A stretch of 64,000 nt of DNA, taken from positions 21,370,670 through 21,434,669 of the forward strand of contig NW_004955425.1 of the NCBI RefSeq assembly GCF_000276665.1, in the 5' to 3' direction. Of this stretch, positions 23,553-34,440 are shown one piece after another; position 1 is the stretch's first letter, and each line of letters opens with the position of its first letter. Both the position numbers and the translations under genes were made by a program. The DNA comes from Chinchilla lanigera (lineage: Eukaryota > Chordata > Mammalia > Rodentia > Chinchillidae). The notes under the pieces are model-generated. The model ran no database searches, was not told the DNA's origin, and saw only the letters and a list, made by a program, of their open reading frames with translations.

Positions 23553-26286
23553 AATCTGCAAGATTCTGGAGCATGGCTCAGCTTGCCAAAATGTGTGCCT
23601 CAGTTGCTCTTAAGAGTCATAAATTCAAGCAGCAAGAAGTTTAGAGGTAGGCAACAGAGACCCAGAGTGGTGCCTCAACAGCGTTGTCTAGGATCCAGTT
23701 CCTACCCGCATGCTCTTTCAGATTGAGCATGTGAATTTCATACTCCAGCTTGTAAGATGCCCATGACATTTCTAAGCCTGCATTATGCAAAGAAAGAGGC
23801 AAAAGGTCAAAACGAAAGAAGGCACCAACTGAATCTTGGGTCTATGGAATTGAGCACACTTTTTATTTTAATCATTGCAGTTCTTTATAATTTCCAATGT
23901 TCTGCAATCGTGTGTATTCAAGCTACTTTAAAAAAAAAAAGCCTTGTTAATTGGATAGCAATGAAGCAAAATTGTTCTCCGAATTTGAACTTCAAGTCCT
24001 ATAGATGTAATTCACAGGGTTTCCTACTGAGCTGAGTAACTAGAGAATCCTTTCTAAGCCTACAGGGGCAGAAAAATAGACCTGGTCTTATTCTTGAGAA
24101 GGGGCTGATCCCCAATTCTTATAAAATGCATAGAGAGGCCTTGTGTGTGGGCCTCTAAAATGTACCTTGTGGGGGCAGAGGTGTTTCTGACCTGAAATGA
24201 CTTGGGGGAAATGGCAGCAACCCACACAAGCCAAGATTTGGCGTGTAGGTGTCTGCCACTGCTGTTCAACACTTGAATGCATATTTTATCCATTTTCTGG
24301 AACTCTGCAGGGTAGAGCTTAGCTCAGAATAATTAAGGAGAAATGCAAATCAAGAAATAAGCTTGGGTATAGTTTAATTCACTGAAAGAAGACAAGGTAA
24401 AAAACAGTATAAATTGTATTTCAACACAGCATTGATTTCCTGAAAGATATCATTGATTAACATTTTTTGCTTAAGTAAATGACCTTTGAAATAGCTTGTG
24501 CTTTGAACAAAGTAAGTTTATGAATGATAATTCTTGATTTGGGCCTTTGATCCTTCCCTATCCTTTAGTCATTACTCTCTGAGAACATGTGGTTATGAAC
24601 AAGTGAATTCCAAGGGAGTTTCTGCTTGGAGAACCTCAGAAGATTATTAGCTGCCTCCTCCTGATTTATAACCCAAAATCCTCTTACAGAGATCCCTAAA
24701 CTATTCCAGTGTAGAGAAGCAGAGAGTTGATATATGATGGTTTTCAATTCTGAGAAAGAAATTGTGTTCAAAAAGAAACAAAACCTATGTAATTTTCAAG
24801 ATTCATTTTTAACAATCTTTCCTACCCACTTTGCATGAGGGCCTGTGCTAAAATCTGGCATCTGCAGAGAAAAACTCTGTCAATGCTAGAACCTCCACAA
24901 CCAGCCACAGTCACTCAACAGTGAGCCTTTCCAGAATCCCCTGCACATATACTCCGCTCCCAGTTGCCCTCACGTACCCCAGGTGCCTCCCACCTGGACC
25001 TTCACCAGCACCCACAGCCTCACGGTGGCCTACACCCAGCCTGGGAGCTACAGTCTTCTTCTCCTCCCCTTGCCAACCTGACTGACCTCTAGTCAGCCAC
25101 CAGGCCACAATTCAGACTGTGCTAAAGAAAGCCACTTAAGTCCTCCCCAGCTCCTGTGCTGACACTTTCACTTAGAATATCTCCCCTTGCGTAGACAAAA
25201 CTGAAATATGTGTACGACTGTTTCTGATGAATCTTGCCATTCTTCATGATGACATATAGCTAACATTCCTTGAGCCCTTATTCCGTGCCTGCACTCGTCT
25301 ACTGCATGATGCATATTAAATAGTGTGTTCCTTACAACGGCCCTAAGACTAGTAGGATAGGTCTACTATTGTCCCAGTTTTACAGGTAAAAAACAGAAGT
25401 ATCAGGAGGTTAAATGACTTTGCCCAAGTTCACCAAGCTGTAAGAGTCATTTGATGTACACAACTCCCAGATATATACCTCTGGCCTTGAGCTCTTCTAT
25501 GAGCTGTCAATACGAGGGACAACGCCATCTGGATGACTAAAACTGAACACATTCAGGTGAACTCATCTATCTCTAAGCATGTTGGCTGTGTGTTCTCTCT
25601 TGCCTCTTTTGTTAATAGCACAGTTGCACTCCCAAGAATCCAAGTTCAAGAGCCTGTGTGTCTGTGACTCTGTTTCACCTGCCCTTGTAGCCTGCAGATC
25701 CCGCACCGTAATACTCTGCTCCCTGGAGTCTCCCAGGAGTCTGCTCCCTGCTTCCCTTCCTGGGCCAGCACTCTGCTCCAGATGCTCAGGACTGCATACC
25801 TGCTCTGCTAGGCGACTACACAGGTCTGTAATCACTCTCTCTCACCGCATCCACTTTACATACACACCAAAGACCTCTCATAACTGCCCATTGTTCCTGC
25901 ACTAAATAAAAACACTCCTACTTGTTATTTCAGCTACTGCTAACATTTGGGTTCAAAGCCCCTCTCAGGATTGTTGTCCTGCTTTCTTTCATGTTGCCTG
26001 GGCCAGGCTGCATGGTTCCCCAAACCCTTCCATCTCACAGGCATGTCTCATGCCATAGCTTCTGTCTAGCCTCCCTAACCCTCACCACCTCCTGTTACAG
26101 CCCCACTCCTGCATTTGGCACCTCCTAAATGACCTGTGCTCTGCACAACATTTGGTGTTCATGCCGAATACACACAGCTCCCCACCTTGAAACCAGTGTT
26201 TCTCTGAACTATATGTTGTGTTACAGAGGCTGGAGTGGCTGTCACAGCCTTGGGGAAGGAATGGATTGTGCCTTTTCCTGCCCCTT
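23553..26286. other. Intergenic, mostly unique, with one MIR
   Basis: Apart from the MIR at 25.26-25.45 kb no repeat or gene is evident. Frames of about 90-108 codons (23757, 25579) show no domain. Confidence 0.55.
25255..25450 (-). mobile_element. MIR (ancient tRNA-derived SINE)
   Basis: Plus strand shows the reverse MIR pattern: CAACGGCCCTAAGACTAGTA, CTATTGTCCCAGTTTTACAG, TTAAATGACTTTGCCCAAGT. Confidence 0.8.
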
Positions 26287-26667
26287 TGTCGGGGCAGAGT
26301 TCAGCAAGAAAGCACCCACGAGAGACTGAATAAAGGAACAAACAATGCTTTATTTTGCTGGCAACTGACAGCTTGGCTGGAAACCAGGGAGATGTCAGTA
26401 ATGATCTAGACTTTACTTCCAGTTCAAATACCCTTTTGGTTTCCATAGTAACCACACTCCAAGGGTTTCTAACAAAAGTTCACAAGATTTACATGTCCCA
26501 GGTGTTTGTTAAGCAGGATGCAGTTGCTCTTACTCAGGATTTGTTTTATCTATTGGTTCCTCTGGGTAAAAGACTTGTTCCTCCTCTTGTGGTTTTATGG
26601 TTAGTTAGAAGGGATGGGTAAGGAGTGAGTTCATCTAAAGTTTAAGTGACCTTTTAAAATAGAGTTA
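26287..26667 (-). mobile_element. Solo ERV LTR, minus strand
   Basis: On the minus strand: GGTTACTATGGAAACC, then AGCAAAATAAAGCATTG (AATAAA), then TTCAGTCTCTCGTGGGTGCT (U5-like), ending ...GACA near 26287. Clearly related to the plus-strand LTR at 32.77-33.18 kb. No internal retroviral sequence. Confidence 0.7.
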
Positions 26668-26669
26668 CA

Positions 26670-26827
26670 GCTGGGTGTGGTGCTGCATGCCTGTAATCCC
26701 AACACTCAGGAGGCTGAAGCAGGAGGATTGTTGCGAGTTCCAGACCAGCCTGGGCTACAAACTGAGCTCAAGACTAGCCTGAACTGCATAGCAACACCCT
26801 GTCTCAAAAAAAAAAAAAAAAAAAAAA
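26670..26827 (+). mobile_element. B1-like SINE with internal duplication
   Basis: GCTGGGTGTGGTGCTGCATG, CACTCAGGAGGCTGAAGCAG, AGACCAGCCTGGGCTACAAA plus the second copy AAGACTAGCCTGAACTGCAT, CACCCTGTCTC, and a long A-tail that abuts the truncated L1. Confidence 0.92.
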
Positions 26828-27346
26828 CCAAAAATACTAAAAAAGTATTTCATTTTTTTGGATGCTATTGAGAAATGTGTTGTTTTTCAAATTTTCTCTC
26901 AATGTGTTTGTTTTTTGTGTGCAGGAATGTTACTGATTTTTGATTATTGACTTTGTATCCAGCTATGCAACTGAATTTGGTTATTAACTTTAAGAGTCTT
27001 TTGGTGGAGTTTTTGGGGTCTTTTATGTACTGTATCATGTCATCTGCAAATAATGACAATTTCACTCCTTCTTTTCCTATCCTTATTCCCTTTATTTCTC
27101 TCTCTTGTCTAATTGCTCTGGCTAATGTTTCTAGAATTATACTGAATAGGAGTGGTGACAGTGGACATCCTTGTCTTGTTCCTGATTTGAGAGTGAAAAC
27201 TTTCAGTTTTTGTCTATTTAGTGTAATGTTGGCTATTCATTTGTCATAGATGGCTTTCATCAGAGTGAGTTAAACACCATCTACTCCAGTTTTCTGTAAG
27301 GTTTTTATCATGCATGAGTGTTGGGCTTTATCAAAAGCTTTTTCTG

Positions 27347-27446
27347 GGGGCTGGGGATTTAGCTCAGCGGCAAAGCGCCTGCCTGGCAAGCGCAAGGTCG
27401 TGAGTTCAGTTCCCGGTACCGGAGAAAAACCGAAAAAAAAAAAAAA
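27347..27446 (+). mobile_element. ID-like SINE nested in L1 ORF2
   Basis: Head GGGCTGGGGATTTAGCTCAG; B-box GTCGTGAGTTCAGTTCC; GGTACCGGAGAAAAACC; A-tail. The flanking host sequence AAAAGCTTTTTCTG appears on both sides, a perfect target-site duplication. Confidence 0.93.
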
Positions 27447-27848
27447 AAGCTTTTTCTGCATCTATTGAGATGATCACGTGATTTTTGTCTTGATATGGTG
27501 TATTACACTAACTGATTTGCATATATTGAACCATCCCTGCATTCCTGGGATGATTCCCACTTAGTCATGATATATAATCTTCTTGATAATTTGCTGCATT
27601 CTGTTTGCTAATATTTTATTGAGAAGTTTTGCATCTATATTCACTAGAGAGATTGGCCTGTAGTTCTATTTTTGATTGGGTCTTTCTCTGGTTTTGATAT
27701 CAGGGTAATACTTGCCTCCAGGAATGAGTTTGAGAGTATTGCTTCCCTTTTAATTTCATTAAAGAGTTTGAGGAGTATTGGCATTATTTTTTCTCTAAAT
27801 TTCTTATGGAATTCAGCAGTGAATCCATCAAGACCTGGGCTTTTCTTT

Positions 27849-28284
27849 TTTTTAATTTTAAAGAGCATAATAATAAAAAAAAAAGCAAAATACCAGCAAC
27901 ATAGCAAGCAATACCAAAACAAAGCAAAAACAATAAAAATAATACAGGGTTTCAGAATAAGATGATAGGAATTAACAGTGGTTGTTATATTAGATATCAT
28001 TATCTTCAGTGAAGTTGCTCAGATTACCAGATGTAAGAATGCAAGATTAATCAAACCATTAAAGAGAACAAAAAAAAAACAAAAAAACATTAGAAATGAT
28101 AGAGTTTCACTAGATAAGATGGTAGGAATTCACCAATGGTTGTTATATTGTACATTATTGTCTTCAAATTAGTTGTTCAGATTACCAGATATAAGCATGC
28201 AAAATTGGTCAAAAAGAAAAAAAAATTTAGGCATTTTATATATTTTTTTTTCTTTAATTTTCCATTCCTTCTTCCAACTTACAT
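27849..28284 (-). mobile_element. 5'-truncated L1 3' UTR nested inside ORF2 of another L1
   Basis: On the minus strand this 436-bp segment holds both copies of the tandem 3'-UTR unit (near 28215 and 28055) and ends in an A-rich tail. The host L1 reading CAACAAAGAAAA|GCCCAGG is split, with the 8-bp target-site duplication AAAGAAAA at 28285-28292 and 27841-27848. It has the same orientation as its host L1. Confidence 0.82.
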
Positions 28285-29719
28285 TTTTCTTTGTTGGTAA
28301 GTTTTTAATCACATTTTCACTTTCATTGACTGGGTTATTATTATTATCTATTGGATTGTCTATTATTCAGAATTTTTATATCTTCTTGATTCAGCTTTGG
28401 TAATTCAAATGTCTCTAGGAATCAGTCTATTTCTTCTGTGTTTTCCATCCTGTGAGAGTAAAGATTTTTGAAATAGGTATTCATGATCTTCTGAATTTCC
28501 ACAGGATCTGTAGTGATTTCACCCTTTTCATCCCTCATTGCATGAATTTGTCTTTTCCTTTTTTTATAAGGTTGGTTAAAGGTTTATCAATTGTATTTAT
28601 TCTTTCAAAGAATTAACTCTGATTCATTAATTTTTTTATATTGTTTTCTCAGTCTCAGCAGTAATTTTTGCTCTGACCTTTGTAATTTCTTCCTATGGTC
28701 TCTGACCTAGACTTACTCTTCTTTTTCTAGAAGCTTTAAGTACAACATTCACTTGATTATTTGTGGTCATTCAGCTTTCCTGATGTGGGGATTGATTGCT
28801 ACAAATTTCCCTCTTAAGACTGCTTTCATTGCATCCCACAGGTTCTGGTATGTTGTATCTGCATTTTCATATAATTGTGTAATTGTATAATATTGTACAA
28901 TTGTTTAATTTCTTCTTTAATTTCAGCTGTAACTCACTGGTTGTTCAGGAGGGTGTTATTTAATTTCCATGTGTTTATGGAGTTTTTGTGGTTTCTTTTG
29001 CCATTAATTTCCAATTTCTTTGCACTATGGTCAGATAATATGCATGGGACAATTTCAATTCCTTTATATTTACTTAAACATGTTCTGTGTGCTAGTATAT
29101 GGTCTATTTTAGAGAATGTCCCATGTGCAGCTGAGAAGAATGTGTATTCTGATGTTGTTGTGTGGAACAGCCTGTCAATGTCTACTAAGTTCATTTGTTT
29201 ACAGGATTGGTTTAGTTCTGGTATTTCTTTTCTGATTTTTTTGTCTAATAGAACTGTTTCTTTGTGACAATTGGCTATTAATTTCCCCTGTTTCAATTGT
29301 GTTATTGCTTATTTGATTTTTTATGTCTATTCATATTTGTCTTGCATAGTTGAGTTCTCCTGTATTTGGTGCATATATATTTATGATTGTTATCTCTTCC
29401 TCTTGCAGTTTTCTCCTAAAAAGTATGTAGTGACCTTCTTTATCTCCTTTGGGCATTCTTGGTTTGAATTTAACATTCCCTGCAAACAGAATGGCTACCC
29501 TTGCTTTTTTCTGGGTTCCTGTCACATGGAGTATTGTTTTACATCCTTTGACTTTCAGTCTATGAAATTATTTTTGAGTTAAATGTGTTTCTTGTGTACA
29601 TCATATTGTTTGGTGCTGTTTCTCAATCCATTCTGCTAGTGTGTTTCTTTGATTGGTGAATTGAGGTCATTCACATTGGTGGTTATAGCTCATATGTATT
29701 GACTTATCTTTGTCATGAT

Positions 29720-30812
29720 ATTTTCCTGCTGTTGTATCCATACTTTTCCCCCTGTTTAATTGCTTGTCCTGCCTGATGGTTTCTGTTATTCGCGTTGTGG
29801 TCATTTTTATCTCTGTCTAGAATATCCTTCAGTATTATTTGTAGGATTGACATGGTGGTTATGAATTTATTCAATTGTTTTTTGTCATAGAAGTATCTTA
29901 TTTGTCCATAAATTTTGAAAGATAGTTTTGCGGGGTACATAAGTCTCGGTTGGAAGCTGCTTTCTTTCAGGTCTTGAAATACTTCACTCCAAGCTCTTTT
30001 TGACTTTAGGGTTTGTATTGAGAAGTCAGCCATGATTCTGACAGGCTTTCCTTTATTGATGATCTGTTTCTTTTCTCTAACACTTTTAACATTGTTCTCT
30101 TGTGCTGAATTTATGGGATCTTGATTATTATATCTGGGTGTAGATTTATTTTGGTCATGGATATTTGGAGATGTATATGCCTCACCTATACATCAGATTC
30201 TCTTCCAATGCTTGGAAATTTTTTTATTATTATTTCTACAAATAGTCTTTCTATGTCATTTGTGCTAACTTGCTTTTTCATTGATATCTATCAGTCTTAT
30301 ATTGGGGTTTTCTTTTTTTGCATCATCTTACAGCTGTTGAATTGTTATTTCCTGATCCCTTGTTATTTTTAAGAGCTCTTTCCTTTCATGATCACTAGCC
30401 TTGATCCTGTCTTCAAGGTCTGAAGTTTCATTCAATTAGTTTTGCCAGCTCTCAGTGCAATTTTTAATTACTTAGATATCTGTTTGAATCTGTTTCAAGC
30501 ATTCTATTTCTTTCCTATATTGTTCATTCAAGGTTTCCATAATTTTCCAATGTTCCTCTATTTTTTTTATCTCTGTCTACTCTAGATTTGCTAAGCAATT
30601 CCTTCATTGTGGTTGTTATTTCCTTTTTAACCTGAGATTATTTCTGATCTTATTTCCTCTATAGCCTCATGAATGTGTTCCTTTACTTTTGTTTCTATCA
30701 TTCCAAAAATTTCAAGTGTGTGTTTTCCACTTTTCTCCATCTTGAGGTCTCATGGATGTGTTCTGGGTGGGCTGGAGGTCTGAGATTGCATTTTGCTTCT
30801 GTGTTTTGTCAT
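29720..30812 (-). pseudogene. L1 ORF1 remnant
   Basis: ATG at 30810-30812, followed on the minus strand by the same start region as the L1 at 57.5 kb (AATGCAATCTCAGACCTCCA). The C-terminal domain (29.71-30.03 kb) stays open for about 100 codons. Stops occur in the coiled-coil part, so it is decayed. Confidence 0.8.
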
Positions 30813-31885
30813 TTTGTACTTTTAAAATTTTTTAGTTTGTTTTCTTTGTTGATCCTTGTAAGTTTTTGTATTACGTAGCTATATCACTAGTATCATGTCC
30901 TCTCTAGGAAAAGTCTGCTCTTCAGGGATATCTTCTGTGTGTAGGAGGTTCTTGGTTTGTGTCTTTCCCAAGATCCTACCTTCTCAATTCATTATGAGTG
31001 AGAAGTTGGTATTTATTTGGCTCAGTCCCCAGTCCTTTGGTGTTGGGCGATGGTGAAGTTATTACCCCAGAGCTCCCCAGTATTGTTACAGAAGAGAGAA
31101 TAACTGATTACAACAGATATGACATCCTAGCTAAAGTAGTATAATTGGCAATAACAATAGCATCAAGCACAATTTAGAAACTGACAGACTGTGGTAGCTA
31201 TTAATATTGTACCTTAAACCATAGGAGCAAAATCTGCAGCTATATAACAGAACCAATCATATAGGAGCTTGTATGCAAATTGTTTCCCCTTGTTAGAGTG
31301 GTTTTATCTGTGGTGGGAGATTTAAGAAGGATAGTGGATAAAACAGAGATTTAGAAAAGCAAGTAGAAGCAAGGCTGGAGGACAAATGATGATTACACTG
31401 GCTTTAGGAAATTAGAGAAGATGGCAGAAAAGAAAGAATGAACAAGTAAGCAAGGGATTGTCTGAACTTGGTCTCTGGGTTTGGGGGATGGGATTTGTTT
31501 TCTGTGGCTGGAGTTCTCCCCAGCAATTTAGAAAAGAGAAAAAAAGGTAAGAAAGAAGAAAAGAAAAAGAAAGAACAATCAAAATAAAAGTTTTTAATTT
31601 TTTTTTTTTAAAAAGTTACAGCCCTACCCTCTGACTTCTGCTCTGTGTGTCTTTGTCCCCAAGCACAACACTGGTTTACCTAACTCACCATCTGTTAGCT
31701 CATATAGTTCATATTGCTTTGGACTTTTCTACCTCACTAGTCCTGCTTGTCCACTGTGTATACCCTCATCAGGCTCCTACTATGTGGCTTTTGATCCCCT
31801 AGTTGCCTGCTTTTGATCCCCTAGTTGCCTCAGTGTAGGAGGAGGAAGTCAGTCATCTCCAGACACAATTTTGTTGTTTTTGATT

Positions 31886-32039
31886 TTGTTGGGTTTTTTT
31901 TTTTAAAAACAGGGTCACACTATGCAGTTTAGGCTGGCCTTGAGCTCACTTTGTAGCCCAGGCTGGTCTTGAACTCACAATGATCCTCCTGCCTCAGCCT
32001 CCTGAATGCTGGGATTACCATGCACCACCATACCCAGCT
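31886..32039 (-). mobile_element. B1-like SINE with internal duplication
   Basis: T-run, AAACAGGGTCACACTATGCA, TAGGCTGGCCTTGAGCTCAC, AGGCTGGTCTTGAACTCACA, CCTCCTGCCTCAGCCTCCTG. Confidence 0.9.
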
Positions 32040-32084
32040 TGTTGTTGTTTTATGCTGAGTGTTGTGCTAAGATTTTTTTATGTA

Positions 32085-32139
32085 TGTGGTACTAAAGATG
32101 GAACCCAGAGCCTTCATACTAAGCTATATCCCCAGCCCT
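32085..32139 (-). mobile_element. ID-like SINE fragment
   Basis: GGTACTAAAGATGGAACCCA followed by AAGCTATATCCCCAGCCC. Internally shortened. Confidence 0.7.
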
Positions 32140-32169
32140 TTTTAATTTTTTGTTCATTTATTTGTTGGA

Positions 32170-32285
32170 TTCATTATTTTTTTATTTTGAGACAGGAAAT
32201 CATTAAGTTGCTAAGTTACTTCAGGCTGGGTTCAAACTTCTGACTCTTGCACCTGCTGGGATTACAGGTGTGACCCTGACCAGCT
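32170..32285 (-). mobile_element. Old B1/FAM-like SINE
   Basis: TTTTGAGACAGGAAATCATT, TTCAGGCTGGGTTCAAACTT, CTGCTGGGATTACAGGTGTG. No duplication; diverged. Confidence 0.75.
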
Positions 32286-32539
32286 TGCAAAGAATTTACA
32301 TATGTATGTTAGTCATTCTATTTCCTTTTCATAAACACTTTCCCTCCTTTGTTTTTCTTTACATATATGTCACTTTTTTATATTAAACAGTTCACTTACA
32401 TATTTCTTTTGCTGTGTATTCCCCCCACCAAATCTAGACTTCTTTAGGGTATAGATATTTTGTCCATACTGATAGTAGTACCTGGCACCTTAGTGCTCAG
32501 TAAATGTTTGTTTTGTGACTGCATAGACAACTTTGGGAC

Positions 32540-32660
32540 GTAATGCTTACTATTATCCAAATTTTCCAGTGAGAACTCTAAGAGAAGGCCAAGTTTGCCC
32601 AAAAGCACGCAGCTCTGAAGCAGAACCAAAGCTCCAGATGCCATGATGCAGAAGCTTTAT
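32540..32660 (-). mobile_element. MIR (partial)
   Basis: ATTATCCAAATTTTCCAGTG, AGGCCAAGTTTGCCCAAAAG, AGAACCAAAGCTCCAGATG: the reverse MIR core. Confidence 0.55.
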
Positions 32661-32769
32661 TCTCAACCCCTCTCTCTTGCATGAGCTATAGCTCATCTGT
32701 AGTGAGTTGAAGAGACTCAGTGAGGTTTTGATAGAGCAAAAGAGACTCCATATTCTTTTATAACTCCTT

Positions 32770-33181
32770 TTTATCACTTAAATTAGCTGTAGTTGAACCC
32801 ACTCCTCACCTTTTTCCCCTTAGTTAGTCATAAACCACTAAAACAGAACAAAATTCACAAAATAGGAACAGAACAAACAGGGCAAATTGGGAAGTAGTTT
32901 AAATGTTAAACCACAACGGTCATCTGGAATCTCCGGCTGACCCACATCTTCTGGGAAATGTAAACCTTGTGAGGATCATGTGACAGTCTTGTAAAATTCC
33001 CAAAAATGAGGTAATGGTTACTACGGAAACCTAAAATGGACTTAAACTGAAGATGAGACCCAGGTTGGCATGGACATTTTCTCTGGCTCTTTGCTGGAGA
33101 CTGTTTGTCACCAGTTTTTGAATAAAGTTTTATTCATTCCTGCTTCTTGGTCTCTTGTGAGTGCCTGTTTCAGTGGGCTCA
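32770..33181 (+). mobile_element. Solo ERV LTR, plus strand
   Basis: Contains ACTCCTCACCTTTTTCCCCT, GGGAAATGTAAACCTTGTGA, GGTTACTACGGAAACC, TTGAATAAAGTTTTATTC and the U5 stretch CTTGGTCTCTTGTGAGTGCC, ending GGGCTCA. The same order of blocks occurs in the LTR at 26.3-26.7 kb. No primer-binding site or gag/pol/env sequence follows, so it is a solo LTR. Confidence 0.78.
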
Positions 33182-33619
33182 CTTTCCATATCAATTTGAC
33201 AATTTGCAAGTATGCCTTCCTTTTGCATAGTACACTGGGCAGATTTGTCACAGAACAGATGTTGTGCTGCCATTTGCAGGAGCCACCACTTCAGGCAGAG
33301 GTCCTCAGATCAAAAGCAGGAAGAATAGGTACAGAAATCTATGTGAACCTCCGCTAAAGGCAGAAGAAATGAAAAACAGTCTCTTGTTTTAAACCATCTT
33401 AAAAAACAGACAATTGTGAATGCATGACATTGTACTGATGAGCAAATAAATTCACAAAGAACAAGGATCTGTCAAGATGCCCAGCACTGTGGCAGGAAGA
33501 AGGCATCATGTAGGGAATAGCAAGCTGGTGTGGGCTCAGAAGTTTGAGACCTCCTTGGGCAACACAAAGACTGCATTCAAGGAAAGAAAGAAAGAGAAAG
33601 GAGAAAGAAAGAAAAAGAG

Positions 33620-33708
33620 GGCTGGGGATTTAGCTCAGTGGCAAAGCGCCTGCTTGGCAAGCACAAGGTTGTGAGTTTGATTCCTGGTACCAGAAGAAAA
33701 ACAAAACA

Positions 33709-33717
<9 letters not shown>
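33620..33717 (+). mobile_element. ID-like SINE whose tail became a GAAA array
   Basis: GGGCTGGGGATTTAGCTCAG, CTGCTTGGCAAGCACAAGGT, TTCCTGGTACCAGAAGAAAA, running into A-rich sequence and the long GAAA array to its right. Confidence 0.92.
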
Positions 33718-33907
<190 letters not shown>

Positions 33908-34007
33908 NNNNNNNNNNNNNNNNNNNNNNNNNNNNNNNNNNNNNNNNNNNNNNNNNNNNNNNNNNNNNNNNNNNNNNNNNNNNNNNNNNNNNNNNNNNNN
34001 NNNNNNN
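33908..34007. other. Assembly gap (100 N)
   Basis: 100 Ns at the end of the GAAA array; size probably arbitrary. Confidence 0.99.
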
Positions 34008-34229
34008 AAAGACCAAACACCTGAAGAGCCATTTTTGGCTACCACTATGCAGCTTAACCTGGTAGTAGTACTCCTTAAACTGATATTTCAGGCCAATTCA
34101 CTTAGCGGATACCTAAAGTTCTTTCTTGGCCTTCAGGGCCATTATGAACTGGTCCTCAGCGACTCTCTGACTGCACCCCCTGCCTCTTTCGGTCCTGCTT
34201 TTCCACTGCAGTCCCAGACTCCTCACTGT

Positions 34230-34440
34230 CCCTCTAACGCACCCCTATGTGGCTGTTTAAAGACTACATCTTCTTTTTCTTTTGTTTGGAATACTTTCCC
34301 TCACTTTATTTTGGTCTTCATTCGAGTATCATCTTATCAGATACACCTTCACAACATAACTGCAAAAACGCAGCAGTCCCAACCTCCTCTTACTTTTATC
34401 TTCTGGCCTCTGTTTAGCTTTCTAGTTCCTGTTCCCCATT
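34230..34440 (+). mobile_element. L2 (ancient LINE) fragment
   Basis: TTTGTTTGGAATACTTTCCC, TCATTCGAGTATCATCTTAT and ACACCTTCACAACATAACTG follow the L2 3' end order (CTGGAATRCTCTTCC..., TCAAATGTCACCT..., GAGGCCTT...). Confidence 0.6.

Larger units (their letters stand above)
26845..31085 (-). mobile_element. L1 copy, minus strand, 3'-truncated, carrying nested insertions
   Basis: Read on the minus strand: 5' UTR (about 31085-30813), decayed ORF1 (ATG near 30812; C-terminal domain at 29.71-30.03 kb with SFQPRLMYPAKLSFKIYGQI), then ORF2 with endonuclease (28.93-29.3 kb, FFSAAHGTFSKIDHILAHRT), RT fingers (27.65-27.84 kb, [16 protein letters not shown]) and RT palm (26.87-27.06 kb, [20 protein letters not shown], catalytic FADD retained). 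The element stops in mid-RT at about 26845, against a B1 A-tail. An ID SINE and an L1 3'-UTR fragment sit inside ORF2. Frameshifts and stops make it inactive. Confidence 0.9.
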
